In this document: positions 17,001 to 26,170 of the stretch, in pieces | How positions within the stretch are numbered: the first letter of the stretch is position 1 | Layout of the letters: each line of letters starts with the position of its first letter | Source of the DNA: JAWPMT01 sp965242775 | GTDB taxonomy: Bacteria > Bacteroidota > Bacteroidia > Cytophagales > Cyclobacteriaceae | Assembly: GCA_965242775.1 (NCBI GenBank) | Contig: CBDETI010000010.1 | Span: forward strand, 1-64,000 | DNA: 64,000 nucleotides | Direction of reading: 5' to 3' | Translations under genes and position numbers: made by a program | Notes under the pieces: model-generated | What the model saw: the letters and a program-made list of their open reading frames with translations, nothing else | Databases searched by the model: none | Told to the model about the DNA's origin: nothing

Positions 17001-18089
17001 GTGAAATCCGTCTTTTCATCATATCGCTTTGAAAAGCTGCCGGTTAAATGGTATTGGATGGCTCTCACCGCATTGCTTATATCCGCACTGCAACTTTCAA
17101 AAGACTTTACATTCCACAAGGTAAGTGCCTTTAACTTCGAATTCAGTTGGGGAGCCAACCTGGGTAAAATCCTTCTCAACAATTTCTCCTGGCTCCTGTT
17201 TATACCATTTATTTCCCGGTGGGTTTCGGCTCTTGGTATCGGTAAAAAAGTGTCGAGCTCTTTGCTCCCGCTGGTCCTATGGTTTCCATTGACCGCTTTG
17301 GCACATCGCGTACTTGCGAGTCGACTGCTTGATCTGATGAACTGGATTCGGAATGGGTACCTGCGGGATTTCTTTGGATCAAATAGTAGAATAGAGATCA
17401 TCGTAGGCAGTTTCACCAGTGCGTTAGAATTGATCGCCATTATCCTTGTTCTACTAGCGATTTGGTACCAGAAGCGTTTCATCACCCAGCAAAAGGTGCT
17501 CGCGCAAGCTCGCCTCACCGCTCTTAAGATGCAACTGAACCCACATTTTCTTTTCAATGTGCTTCATTCAGTGGCGACACTCATTGACCACAACCCTAGG
17601 AAGGCCCAACAGATGATTTCAAAGCTAGGCACCATGCTACGGCAACTGCTTGAGGAGAAGCAGGGAGAGTTAGTTGTTTTGGAACAGGAAGTAGAATTTC
17701 TTAAACAGTACCTGGACATGGAGCAGGTGCGTTTCGATCAGCTTCACGTCAATTATGACCTGGACCCGGAATGCCTCCAATGGCCCCTTCCCTATCTTAT
17801 ACTGCAACCATTGGTTGAGAATGCGGTCAAGTTTGGCACCAGAAGTGGACAAAATAAATCGGAGATCACGATCAGAAGTAGAAAAGACCTATTGATGGAT
17901 CGACCCGCACTCACACTGGAAGTGGAAAATAGCATAATCGGAGAACGCATCAACGCGCAAAAAGGGACCGGAACAGGGCTGAGAAATATCAGGGAACGAC
18001 TGGAAGCCCTCTACCAGTATTTCGTATTTGAAACAGACCACCCCCAACGCAACAAATTTGTCGCACGAATAACCATACCCTACGCATGA
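17001..18089 (+). CDS. LytS-type sensor histidine kinase
   Basis: The 362-residue protein has four hydrophobic segments (about 17-36, 58-78, 86-104, 136-156) and then the His_kinase domain of the LytS/YehU type with H182 in 'LNPHFLFNVLHS'. An ATPase domain follows: N-box 'LQPLVENAVKFG' and G-box 'GTGTGLRNIRERL'. The start is a GTG. It overlaps the LytTR response-regulator gene by ATGA, so the two form a two-component system that phosphorylates the regulator in response to an unknown membrane or periplasmic signal. Such pairs in Bacteroidota control local or membrane-stress genes; no target is evident here. Confidence 0.92.
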   Translation: MKSVFSSYRFEKLPVKWYWMALTALLISALQLSKDFTFHKVSAFNFEFSWGANLGKILLNNFSWLLFIPFISRWVSALGIGKKVSSSLLPLVLWFPLTALAHRVLASRLLDLMNWIRNGYLRDFFGSNSRIEIIVGSFTSALELIAIILVLLAIWYQKRFITQQKVLAQARLTALKMQLNPHFLFNVLHSVATLIDHNPRKAQQMISKLGTMLRQLLEEKQGELVVLEQEVEFLKQYLDMEQVRFDQLHVNYDLDPECLQWPLPYLILQPLVENAVKFGTRSGQNKSEITIRSRKDLLMDRPALTLEVENSIIGERINAQKGTGTGLRNIRERLEALYQYFVFETDHPQRNKFVARITIPYA

Positions 18090-18841
18090 GAGCTATCATA
18101 GTAGATGACGAGTTCCTATCCCGTCAAAGATTACGAGATCTATTAAGTGAGTTTGCGGATGTAACTGTGGTTGGGGAAGCAAACAACGGCGAGCAAGGGC
18201 GTGAATTGATTGCCACAAAATCTCCGGATCTTGCCTTCCTAGACATCCAGATGCCTCGAAAAGATGGGCTTTCGATCCTGGAGGGACTGGAGAATGGCCC
18301 GATGGTGATTTTCACTACAGCCTACGATCAATATGCGGTGAAAGCATTTGAAAAAGATGCCTTGGATTACCTGTTAAAGCCTTTTGATAAGGACCGGCTG
18401 GATCAGGCCCTGCGAAAGGCACGAAGACGGATCCATGAGCGACGTACCGCTGATCTAACAACAAAATTTCAACGACTGCTCACAGACATGCAGGCCGAAA
18501 GCAGTTTATTTCTGGAAAAAATAGTCATCAGGGAGAAGGGCCGTGATCAGATTGTTCTTCTTCAAGACGTGTCTTTTATAGAGTCCTTTGGCAACTATGT
18601 CAAACTCCATGTCGCCGACAAGAAGTTCCTCTACCGCATGAGCATGAACAAGCTGCAAGAAGAACTTAATCCAAAGCAATGGCTACGCGTTCACCGGTCC
18701 TATATTTTAAACATTCATGAAGTACGCGGCCAAAAATATGCTGGCAACAATGAATACACTTTCACTATGCACACTGGCAAGCAACTTATCTCCGGTCGCT
18801 CCTTCAAAGAACGGATCGACGATTTTCTAGAGAAGCTCTAA
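18086..18841 (+). CDS. LytTR-family response regulator
   Basis: The 251-residue regulator has an N-terminal receiver domain with acidic pocket 'VDDE', phospho-acceptor D53 in 'AFLDIQMPRKDG' and K near residue 98 in 'LLKPFDKDRL'. A C-terminal LytTR DNA-binding domain spans about residues 145-250 ('VSFIESFGNYVKLHV', 'WLRVHRSYILNIHEV'). It is the cognate partner of the kinase it overlaps. LytTR domains bind paired short direct repeats; I found no obvious pair in its own promoter. Confidence 0.94.
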   Translation: MRAIIVDDEFLSRQRLRDLLSEFADVTVVGEANNGEQGRELIATKSPDLAFLDIQMPRKDGLSILEGLENGPMVIFTTAYDQYAVKAFEKDALDYLLKPFDKDRLDQALRKARRRIHERRTADLTTKFQRLLTDMQAESSLFLEKIVIREKGRDQIVLLQDVSFIESFGNYVKLHVADKKFLYRMSMNKLQEELNPKQWLRVHRSYILNIHEVRGQKYAGNNEYTFTMHTGKQLISGRSFKERIDDFLEKL

Positions 18842-18940
18842 ACAGCCTGCACCAAGCTCAACGAGTGATCACAAAACTTTTAGCCAGCCTTTCAGCCACC
18901 GGTACATTTGGCTCCAGGATTCACTCAAATATTTAAGACA

Positions 18941-19471
18941 ATGAAAGATCATACCAAAAAGTGGCAGGTGCTGGTAGCTCTGAGCCTGCTGTTCTCGTAC
19001 TCACCCACTATCAAGGCAGCCACACCCGTTTCTGCGAAAGATGTACTCGCGGCTTGGGATCGAATGACACAAATGGTGGTCGAATCAACCAAAAAAATGC
19101 CAGCGGAGCACTTTTCATTCTCACCAATAGACCCACTGGCACCCTATGGTGGGCTAGTAAGCCACACTGCTGGCGCTAATTATCTTTTTGCTCCCACTGT
19201 CAAGCTGGAGCAACCCGATATGCCAGAGGTCGACACCAACAATAAGGTTGAGGTCGTGAAAAACTTGGAAGCGTCTTTTAAGTTCATCAGAGATGGTATT
19301 GCAGCCCTCTCAGACCAGGATCTTGCGGAAGAAATAGAGTGGTTCGGCGCGAAAATGTCGAGGCTAAACGCGATATTGACCATGACTGACCATCTGCAAC
19401 GGGAACATGGTAAAAATATCACCTACCTGCGCCTCAAGGGAGTAGCACCGGAAAGGTCAGCTGGGTGGTAA
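18941..19471 (+). CDS. Secreted DinB-family protein
   Basis: The 176-residue form begins at the ATG before KDHTKKW and has a signal peptide ending near 'SPTIKAA'. The rest is a DinB-like four-helix bundle. The putative metal-binding histidines are in 'GLVSHTAGANYLF' and in the HxxxH of 'DHLQREHGKN'. DinB/YfiT-type proteins are often metal-dependent transferases, but most are uncharacterised. The exported version with intact His residues is common in Bacteroidota. It stands alone, followed by a hairpin shared with the convergent permease gene. Confidence 0.82.
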   Translation: MKDHTKKWQVLVALSLLFSYSPTIKAATPVSAKDVLAAWDRMTQMVVESTKKMPAEHFSFSPIDPLAPYGGLVSHTAGANYLFAPTVKLEQPDMPEVDTNNKVEVVKNLEASFKFIRDGIAALSDQDLAEEIEWFGAKMSRLNAILTMTDHLQREHGKNITYLRLKGVAPERSAGW

Positions 19472-19540
19472 GCCTACTTGAGAAGTGGACTTTTAAAGCT
19501 GTTTTTGCCCAACCAATTCTTCTTCGAATAGATTAGTCAT

Positions 19541-19571
19541 AGATGCGGCGGACTAAAAGTCGGCCGCATCT
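19541..19571. terminator. Hairpin between convergent genes
   Basis: AGATGCGGC and GCCGCATCT form a 9-bp stem, and inner bases (GAC/GTC) extend it. It lies between the DinB gene and the permease operon end. The T-runs are weak on both sides. Confidence 0.6.
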
Positions 19572-19579
19572 TTCAGTTC

Positions 19580-22168
19580 TCAATCAGCTCTTAGACCGTC
19601 TACAGGATTAGCTCTCATTGTTTCCCAAACCCTACTGAGTACCACTAGTAACACCACGCAAATCAACAACGTGGCTGAAATCAGCGGTATCGACCAGGTC
19701 ACAGGCATCGGATAGGCAAACACCGAGTCAAGCTGGGACTTCACGAAGAAATGCCCAAAGCCTGTACCAATGACGATTGAGATCATCGTTAAAGCCAGGT
19801 ATTGCCTGGAGATGATTTTTGACATATGGGCCAAGGTGGCACCAAGTGCTTTGCGAATACAAAATTCCCTTCGCCTTCCTGAAATATTTATGGCGACCAA
19901 ACCGTAAAGACCAAGTCCCGCAATCAATACCGCCACCGCTCCCACACCGACATTAAAGTTTTCGTACCGCTGAATCGCTGAATAAAACCCTCCCCAGACC
20001 TCATCCTGATAACCTCCCTGAAAGGGGATTTCAGGAAAGAAAGTTAACCACTGCTTTTTCAAAACACGCAGTACGTCTGCTCTTGTTCGAGGGTCCACTT
20101 TCAATGCCAAAAAATTGAAATCGCTCTGATCAGCAAGCGTGAAAATGGTTGGCCTTTTCTCCCAAGAAAAGCTACGATGGTGAAAATCCTTGATTACACC
20201 AACCACTCGATATCGATCGGTATCCATCTTGATATAGCTTCCGATAGGATCTTCCATCCCAAAATTTTTAACCAGGGTCTCATTTACAAGAACAGAAAAT
20301 TTATCGCTTTCATGGTGGGTTTTAAAACCCCTGCCAGCCACCAGCACCAAGCCCATTGTCTCCAGGTAATTGGCTTCAACAGATAGTTCTTTTGCCTCAA
20401 AATCCCGATCACCAACTTGAATAGGTCGGATGCCAATCCTTTCTCCAATGTGATGACTCCCCGCGGATATGGCTAAGACATCAGGGTTGGCTTCCATTGT
20501 TGCATGCAGCTTCTCGTAAGCGGACGCCTCCGGTAAGCCTGTAAAAATCACACTCCTTTGATCATAACCCCAGCTGCGTTGTCCTTGATACTTAGTGTTC
20601 TTCGCGAATGCGACTGCACTAGTGATCAGCATGCAGGCCAAAACTAATTGTAGTCCCAATAGAACCCTGGTTAGAACACTCCTAGAACCGAACTTGACCG
20701 CTCCCCGGAAAATAGCCACTACCTGAAATCTTGAAACATATAAAGATGGATAAAGCCCTGAAACAAAACCGGTTATAGTCATGATCGCGCCAAAGAAGAG
20801 CCACAAGCTAAGTGCTGACATATCCACGTATAGGTTTAATTCGGCAATTCGAGCCATCCAAGGCATAAAAATGCTGTGGCCCAAAATCACCCCTAAGAGC
20901 ATGGCAAAAAATGTAAGAAGCATATTTTCGAAAAGAAACTGAACAATCAACTTACTTCTGTTAGCCCCCATGACTTTTCGCATCCCAATCTCTCTCAGCC
21001 TTTTGCTCGCTGAGACAATTGCCATATTCACATAGTTGAAACATGCCAGCGCCAGCATGAACAAGCCCAGGATAGGCAAAAACAGCCGACCCGGAGCAAG
21101 CCCATCATAGGAGATACCGTCCTGTACGTTGGCAGAGGCGTGGTGCAGACCATTGAGACTAAGAAACTCAAAGCCGGCAATTGTCCAACCACGCTCCTTC
21201 AAATTCTGTAACGCACTATATTTTCCCATGCCCTCCTTCACAACCGTGAGGTCTTCAGGAGTTTCAATTTGAACAAATGTGGCCGCGACTGAAGACTCCC
21301 AACTTGATTCATCAAAGCCAGGTTCCAGTAGTTTGAGATTGGTATGGTTTATAAGGAAATCAAAATATATGACGTGCGCCTTTGGGAAGTCCATGGCCAC
21401 TCCCCCCACCCTAAAAACCTTACTGGCCCCATCGGCCAAAATCAGTTTGAGATTTTGTCCAACCGGATCAAGGTCTCCAAAGTATTTGACCGACATATCG
21501 TGGCTTAGAATAATGGCATTCGGATCCGTTAAAGTCTTCTTCGTTCCCAGCCGAAGAGGGAAAGTAAACATCTCCAAAAAGGTAGGGTCCACAAACCGTA
21601 TCCATTCCCGAAAGACTTTATCCTCATGTTTTACAACAGCATTTCGATCCTCAATGCGACACATTTTACTTATCTGCTGAAAATCATTTTCAAGCATGTT
21701 ACCTAAGGGCCTTGCTGTCTGACCATTTTGCTCCAAAACCCCTTCCTTATCCAAATAGGTTGTGATCAGGTAGACTTCATCCTTGTTTTCATGAAAGCCA
21801 TCTATGTTTTTGTCATAATTCAGAAAAGCATAGACCACCAGACACGCGCCAATGGCAATCGACAAACCCGAAATATTGATGAAGCTGCTCATGGGATTTT
21901 TCATCATATTCCGAAGGGAGGTCTTAAAGTAATTTTTGTACATCATAAGATTTGAGTTTTGACCTATGTTTTTGCTCCAGGCGTGACGGTGGCATGACCT
22001 GAGGACATCCAGGCAGTACAGCCACCTGGCCTTGGATGGGCCAAATAGCTCCACTCTTTCCGCAAAAAATTCCTCTAAGTCCCCGTGCAATTCTTCGTAG
22101 CGATCGTCGCGACAGTACCACTTGAAAAATGTATGAGGCCACTTAGGCACCTGGAGTCTATTTTTCAT
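19580..22168 (-). CDS. FtsX/MacB-type permease with PadR-linked N-terminal prefix (cassette 1, second permease)
   Basis: The 862-residue protein starts with a soluble prefix of about 80 residues ('YEELHGDLEEFFAERVELFG'), the domain that marks PadR-associated orphan permeases. An FtsX/MacB body follows: a first helix near 100-125, a MacB periplasmic core domain, FtsX helices around 370-500, a second periplasmic domain and three final helices. That is two fused permease halves, as in the 'duplicated orphan permeases' first defined in Acidobacteria. No ABC ATPase is nearby. It is a close paralogue of the 874- and 865-residue permeases in this window; all share the 'CRIEDRNAVVK' and 'FLEMFTFPL' segments. 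Its ATG directly follows the stop of the other permease. Confidence 0.9.
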   Translation of the reverse strand: MKNRLQVPKWPHTFFKWYCRDDRYEELHGDLEEFFAERVELFGPSKARWLYCLDVLRSCHRHAWSKNIGQNSNLMMYKNYFKTSLRNMMKNPMSSFINISGLSIAIGACLVVYAFLNYDKNIDGFHENKDEVYLITTYLDKEGVLEQNGQTARPLGNMLENDFQQISKMCRIEDRNAVVKHEDKVFREWIRFVDPTFLEMFTFPLRLGTKKTLTDPNAIILSHDMSVKYFGDLDPVGQNLKLILADGASKVFRVGGVAMDFPKAHVIYFDFLINHTNLKLLEPGFDESSWESSVAATFVQIETPEDLTVVKEGMGKYSALQNLKERGWTIAGFEFLSLNGLHHASANVQDGISYDGLAPGRLFLPILGLFMLALACFNYVNMAIVSASKRLREIGMRKVMGANRSKLIVQFLFENMLLTFFAMLLGVILGHSIFMPWMARIAELNLYVDMSALSLWLFFGAIMTITGFVSGLYPSLYVSRFQVVAIFRGAVKFGSRSVLTRVLLGLQLVLACMLITSAVAFAKNTKYQGQRSWGYDQRSVIFTGLPEASAYEKLHATMEANPDVLAISAGSHHIGERIGIRPIQVGDRDFEAKELSVEANYLETMGLVLVAGRGFKTHHESDKFSVLVNETLVKNFGMEDPIGSYIKMDTDRYRVVGVIKDFHHRSFSWEKRPTIFTLADQSDFNFLALKVDPRTRADVLRVLKKQWLTFFPEIPFQGGYQDEVWGGFYSAIQRYENFNVGVGAVAVLIAGLGLYGLVAINISGRRREFCIRKALGATLAHMSKIISRQYLALTMISIVIGTGFGHFFVKSQLDSVFAYPMPVTWSIPLISATLLICVVLLVVLSRVWETMRANPVDGLRAD

Positions 22169-24829
22169 TTATTCCTGTTTAAGCGAATCAACCGGATTGC
22201 TCAATGCGGATTTCATAGTTTGGTAGCCAATGGCGACTGCCACCACCAGGATCAGGACCAAGGTCGAGATGATGAACATCCAAGGGTCTACCTGAACCCG
22301 GTCTGCATAGTTTTGTAGCCACTGATTCGCGCCAAAATACGCCACCGGCCAGCCTATTATTATTGCCAATAAAATAAGCCGCGTAATCTCATGAGACAGC
22401 AATCTCACCAAAGCCAATGTACTGGCACCTAGCACCTTACGAATACCTATCTCCTTCCTCCTAACGGAAGCTGCATACGCCACCAGCCCAATGAGACCAA
22501 TGCAGGCAATAAATACAGATAGCGATGAAAAAACCAACAGGAGGTTTCCGGTTGCCGTTTCAGACCTGTACAAATTCTGATAATCCTGGTCTACGAAGAA
22601 ATACTGCAAAGGCTTGTTACCTACCTGCTTCTTCCACAGAGCGTCAATGACCTCAACCGTTTCCCGTACATTTTTGCCTGAGGTCAGCTTTACATTTACA
22701 AAGCCTGAAGCCTCCGGGACCAATTCCAACGTTACAGGAGCAATTGGTTGATGCAGCGATTCGATATGATAGTCGCTCATGACCCCAAGAATCGTGAGCG
22801 TCTCTCCTTGCCTAAATGCCGAATTTAATTTTTTACCCACGGGATCAGCAAACCCAAAAGCCTCAGCCGCAGCCTGATTGATTACGACACCTGCGGAATC
22901 AGCGCCGAACTCTTTAGAGAAAAATCGCCCATCCAACATTTCAAAACCCATCAGTTGCTGGTGTTCGTACGTCACCTGATTATGTCGAAAAAGATAGGTC
23001 TTGGGATCCTCCGGTGTTCGGTACGATCGTATGGCATATGGCTTGCCAGGAATAGTCTCCGAATTGGCCACGACTTTGATGTTGGGATTGGCCAATAGAT
23101 CCTCCTTAAACACCTTCATTCGATTGCCTAGCAAGTCCGCCCTCTTGATTGTTAGTATCTGCTCTTTGTCAAAGCCGAGGCTCTTGTTCACCATATGGTC
23201 TACTTGCCTGTAGATCACCACCGTGCCAATAATAATTGCCACAGAAGCGGCAAACTGAAGTGTTACGAGGACATTCCTCACCCATCCACCATTTCCGGAA
23301 GCTTTTAATCTACCTTTCAAAACGGTCGCGGGCTGGAATGAGGATAGTACGAAAGCAGGATAAGCCCCACTCAGAACACCAACGAGCAATGCCAGCAGTA
23401 GCAAGAACAGTGACCAGTGATAGGAGCTTGTGAGGCTGAAGCCTAGGTCCCTTCCTACCAATATCTGAAAGGGCCCCTCCATCGTCTTGACCATGATGGC
23501 AGCAATCAATGTCGAGAATGACGATATCAGGGTGGATTCGAAGATAAATTGGTAAATAAGGTGGCGTTTGGTAGACCCGATCACCTTTCTCACGCCTACT
23601 TCTTTGGCTCTACTGACAGAATGTGCTGTAGCCAAATTGACAAAGTTGAAAATAGCTATGAACAATAGTGCAGCTCCTATCAACGAATAAATATATATGT
23701 ATAAAATGCTGCCTGTTGGCTCCAATTCTTCCGCATAGTCGGATTTCAGATGAATGTCCGCGATAGGTACCAATGCAAAGCGTACAGAATTACCTGCCCC
23801 GGCTGCTTCCCACTCTTCTATTTTCAGACCCGTGAAGTACTCAATTTGTGGGGCCATTCGCTCATAGAAGATATTGCGCATCTTATCCTCCAAATGATCA
23901 ACATCCACACCCTCCTCAAGCAGGACATAGGTGTGCTGCGAGCCTCCTACCCACCGATCCTGATTCCATTTTTTATTTGAAGAAATAGAACCAACCATAT
24001 CAAATCGCAAATGCGAATTAGCGGGTAGTGCTTTAAAAACACCTGTGATCTTATAAAAAATAGTGTCCTCCTCGACCGTCAGGCTCTGCCCAACCGGATT
24101 CAGGTTACCAAAGTACTTGCGTGCATAATCCTCGGACAAAATCATGGATCGGGGCCGCACTAAGGCCGTTTTACTATCGCCGTGAATTAGCTCCAGACCG
24201 AACACCTCGGGCATAGATTCGTGCGCAAAAAACACATTGTCCTCATTGATCTTGCGTTCGCCGTTACCCACTAAGAGCGACCCACTGCGAAATAGCCTGG
24301 TGGCTTTCCTTACTTCGGGGTAGTCCGAGAGCAGGGTTTGGGCCATTGGGCTCGCAGTTGGCGCACTCTGGTTGGGAATACCGTTGATCACCGCCCGATT
24401 GCTGACGCGATACAAATTTTCGTACTCCGGGTAAAACCGGTCATAGCTAAGTTCGTTCGTGACATAAAGTGCGATGAATGTGAAGCTGGCGATACCGATC
24501 GCCAGCCCCACCATGTTGATGGCAAAGTAGCTCTTATGCCTTAGCATGCTACGAAGTGCCGTGAAGTAGAAATTCTTTAACATTCCAATATTTGAGTTTG
24601 AGTGACCATTCCAATTTTTCCACGAATAGGGTTGACAGCATCGGATAACATCCCTGACGTACAGCCAATCAGCCCTGGACTTACCTAAGTCCGCAAGCCG
24701 TTCATAGTAGAATTCCTCCAGATCGCCATGCAATTCCTCATACATTTCCTTGCGGCAGTACCACCGGAAAAAGCGATGAAAAATCCTCGGAACCGCGGAC
24801 CTTTGACCGTTATTTAGCTGATGTTCCAC
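22169..24829 (-). CDS. FtsX/MacB-type permease with PadR-linked prefix (cassette 1, first permease)
   Basis: This 886-residue duplicated permease has the same layout as its neighbour: a prefix domain with 'YEELHGDLEEFYYERLADLG', first helix near residue 100, MacB core, FtsX helices around 380-510, second core and terminal helices ('EIGIRKVLGASTLALVRLLS'). It is the most divergent of the four permeases in the window. The GTG start lies 16 bases inside the PadR gene, indicating translational coupling to the regulator. MacB-like permeases usually work with a separate ATPase as efflux or mechanotransmission devices; no ATPase is encoded here, so it must borrow one or act without it. Confidence 0.9.
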   Translation of the reverse strand: MEHQLNNGQRSAVPRIFHRFFRWYCRKEMYEELHGDLEEFYYERLADLGKSRADWLYVRDVIRCCQPYSWKNWNGHSNSNIGMLKNFYFTALRSMLRHKSYFAINMVGLAIGIASFTFIALYVTNELSYDRFYPEYENLYRVSNRAVINGIPNQSAPTASPMAQTLLSDYPEVRKATRLFRSGSLLVGNGERKINEDNVFFAHESMPEVFGLELIHGDSKTALVRPRSMILSEDYARKYFGNLNPVGQSLTVEEDTIFYKITGVFKALPANSHLRFDMVGSISSNKKWNQDRWVGGSQHTYVLLEEGVDVDHLEDKMRNIFYERMAPQIEYFTGLKIEEWEAAGAGNSVRFALVPIADIHLKSDYAEELEPTGSILYIYIYSLIGAALLFIAIFNFVNLATAHSVSRAKEVGVRKVIGSTKRHLIYQFIFESTLISSFSTLIAAIMVKTMEGPFQILVGRDLGFSLTSSYHWSLFLLLLALLVGVLSGAYPAFVLSSFQPATVLKGRLKASGNGGWVRNVLVTLQFAASVAIIIGTVVIYRQVDHMVNKSLGFDKEQILTIKRADLLGNRMKVFKEDLLANPNIKVVANSETIPGKPYAIRSYRTPEDPKTYLFRHNQVTYEHQQLMGFEMLDGRFFSKEFGADSAGVVINQAAAEAFGFADPVGKKLNSAFRQGETLTILGVMSDYHIESLHQPIAPVTLELVPEASGFVNVKLTSGKNVRETVEVIDALWKKQVGNKPLQYFFVDQDYQNLYRSETATGNLLLVFSSLSVFIACIGLIGLVAYAASVRRKEIGIRKVLGASTLALVRLLSHEITRLILLAIIIGWPVAYFGANQWLQNYADRVQVDPWMFIISTLVLILVVAVAIGYQTMKSALSNPVDSLKQE

Positions 24830-25152
24830 TTGAATGCTAAATCTGGAATTCGCTGCCTGAGAGATGTACGGAGGTCCATGGATTCGTCCAGTGCCCTTTT
24901 CCCCAAGGGTGTGATATTGAACAACCTTTTCCGCTTTCCTCCGCGTTTAGACTCGGGATCACTCAGTCGTGAACTGAGCATGCCCTTCTCCTCTAAACGG
25001 TAAAGAGACTTGTGTACGGCGCTGACATTGACAGACCGTCCGGACTGTTGCGAGATCTCCTTGGTAATAGCTACTGCATACGCATCATCGTAGAGCACCC
25101 CTACCGTAAGCAGGATCAGCTCCTCAAATTCACCGAGATTCGTTCTCCCCAT
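24814..25152 (-). CDS. PadR-family transcriptional regulator (cassette 1)
   Basis: The 112-residue winged-helix protein begins 'MGRTNLGEFEELILLTVGVL' and has the PadR pattern through residue 90 ('VHKSLYRLEEKGMLSSRLSD', 'KRGGKRKRLFNITPLGKRAL'). The 'LGEFEELILL' start is typical of PadR proteins linked to orphan permeases. It is first in the operon and overlaps the permease gene by 16 bases. The 70 bases before its ATG contain two copies of an approximately 19-bp motif, probably its own operator, so it is likely an autorepressor. Confidence 0.92.
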   Translation of the reverse strand: MGRTNLGEFEELILLTVGVLYDDAYAVAITKEISQQSGRSVNVSAVHKSLYRLEEKGMLSSRLSDPESKRGGKRKRLFNITPLGKRALDESMDLRTSLRQRIPDLAFKWNIS

Positions 25153-25161
25153 CGTATTAAA

Positions 25162-25220
25162 TTGACTTTTGTCTGTAATATACGAAGGGCACTTTATAAA
25201 GTTTACTTTTGTCAGTAAAA
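25162..25220 (-). promoter_or_regulatory. Paired operator-like repeats upstream of PadR 1
   Basis: Two 19-bp boxes, 25162-25180 (TTGACTTTTGTCTGTAATA) and 25202-25220 (TTTACTTTTGTCAGTAAAA), match at 16 of 19 positions and are exactly 40 bp apart. The second contains the inverted repeat TTTACT-N6-AGTAAA. They lie 10-68 bases upstream of the PadR ATG and are probably PadR binding sites. Confidence 0.6.
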
Positions 25221-25337
25221 TAATGTTGCTGGTAGGTCCGACATTACATAGCTCGGAAGTTTCAGCTAAGCTTTACTTGTACCCTTATTTGGTCACGCCA
25301 CAGCGCTCTAGATTTGAGGCGATTTACAGTAGCGATC

Positions 25338-26153
25338 ATGTTTAGATACAACTTTCTCATTTCTCTGCTCCTCTTTGCATCTAGCTCTTTATTAGCCCAG
25401 TCACCAGGTGAAAAGCCTGCACAAGTTGCGTTGCTAGGCACCTTCCATTTCGCGGGTTCGTCGGATCTTATGTCGCTTAAGGCTGAAGACCTGCAAACAC
25501 CCAGGAGAGCGGCGGAAATAGAGGAGTTAGTCCAGGCTTTGCAAGCATTCAAACCCACGAAAATCTTACTGGAAGCACCAAAAGGCGATACTCGCCTGGA
25601 TTCTCTATACCAGGCTTACCTCAGTGATGAATATTCCCTTGGGATCAATGAACGGGAGCAGATCGGCTTCCGGTTGGCCAAAAAAATGGAACATGTAGAA
25701 GTCTTTGCGGTAGACCATTATGTGGACCTGCCTTTTGGCGAATTGATGTCCTTCCTACAGTCCTCAGGGCAAATGGAGCATTTCCAGTCCCTCCTGGGAA
25801 AAATGCAAGAAGAGGTAATGGCACCTCAGCAGGAATTTTACGAGGAGCATGACCTCCGTTCATTCTTCGCTTATATGAACAGCAAGGAGTTCGACGCATT
25901 GAACAGAAACTCTTATTTGCAGCATATAAGCAAGTACGTGTCTAATGAAAACGACATTGGAATCAGGGTGGTAAGCACCTGGTGGGACCGAAACTTCCGG
26001 ATTATGTCCAATATTGATGCAGTGACTGAACCGGGAGATCGCCTTTTGGTGCTATTTGGACAAGGGCATACTTCGTTACTGAAGAACTTCTATCGGGACA
26101 GGACTGACGTGGAATATGTGGAGATCAGTAGGTTCTTGCGCGGTGAAGTCTAA
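25338..26153 (+). CDS. DUF5694 (TraB-like) secreted protein
   Basis: The 271-residue protein starts at the ATG before FRYNFLI, which begins a signal peptide ending near 'SSLLAQ'; a longer TTG-initiated frame looks unlikely. The mature N-terminus 'AQVALLGTFHFAGSSD' and 'KILLEAPKGD' are the hallmarks of DUF5694. These proteins resemble the TraB/ChaN/haem-binding-lyase fold with 'GTxH' and a C-terminal 'GQGHTSLLKNFY'. Function is unproven. It is divergent from PadR cassette 1 and convergent with the cyclase gene, with only 17 bases between stops. Confidence 0.82.
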   Translation: MFRYNFLISLLLFASSSLLAQSPGEKPAQVALLGTFHFAGSSDLMSLKAEDLQTPRRAAEIEELVQALQAFKPTKILLEAPKGDTRLDSLYQAYLSDEYSLGINEREQIGFRLAKKMEHVEVFAVDHYVDLPFGELMSFLQSSGQMEHFQSLLGKMQEEVMAPQQEFYEEHDLRSFFAYMNSKEFDALNRNSYLQHISKYVSNENDIGIRVVSTWWDRNFRIMSNIDAVTEPGDRLLVLFGQGHTSLLKNFYRDRTDVEYVEISRFLRGEV

Positions 26154-26170
26154 TCATAGAACATTCAAGT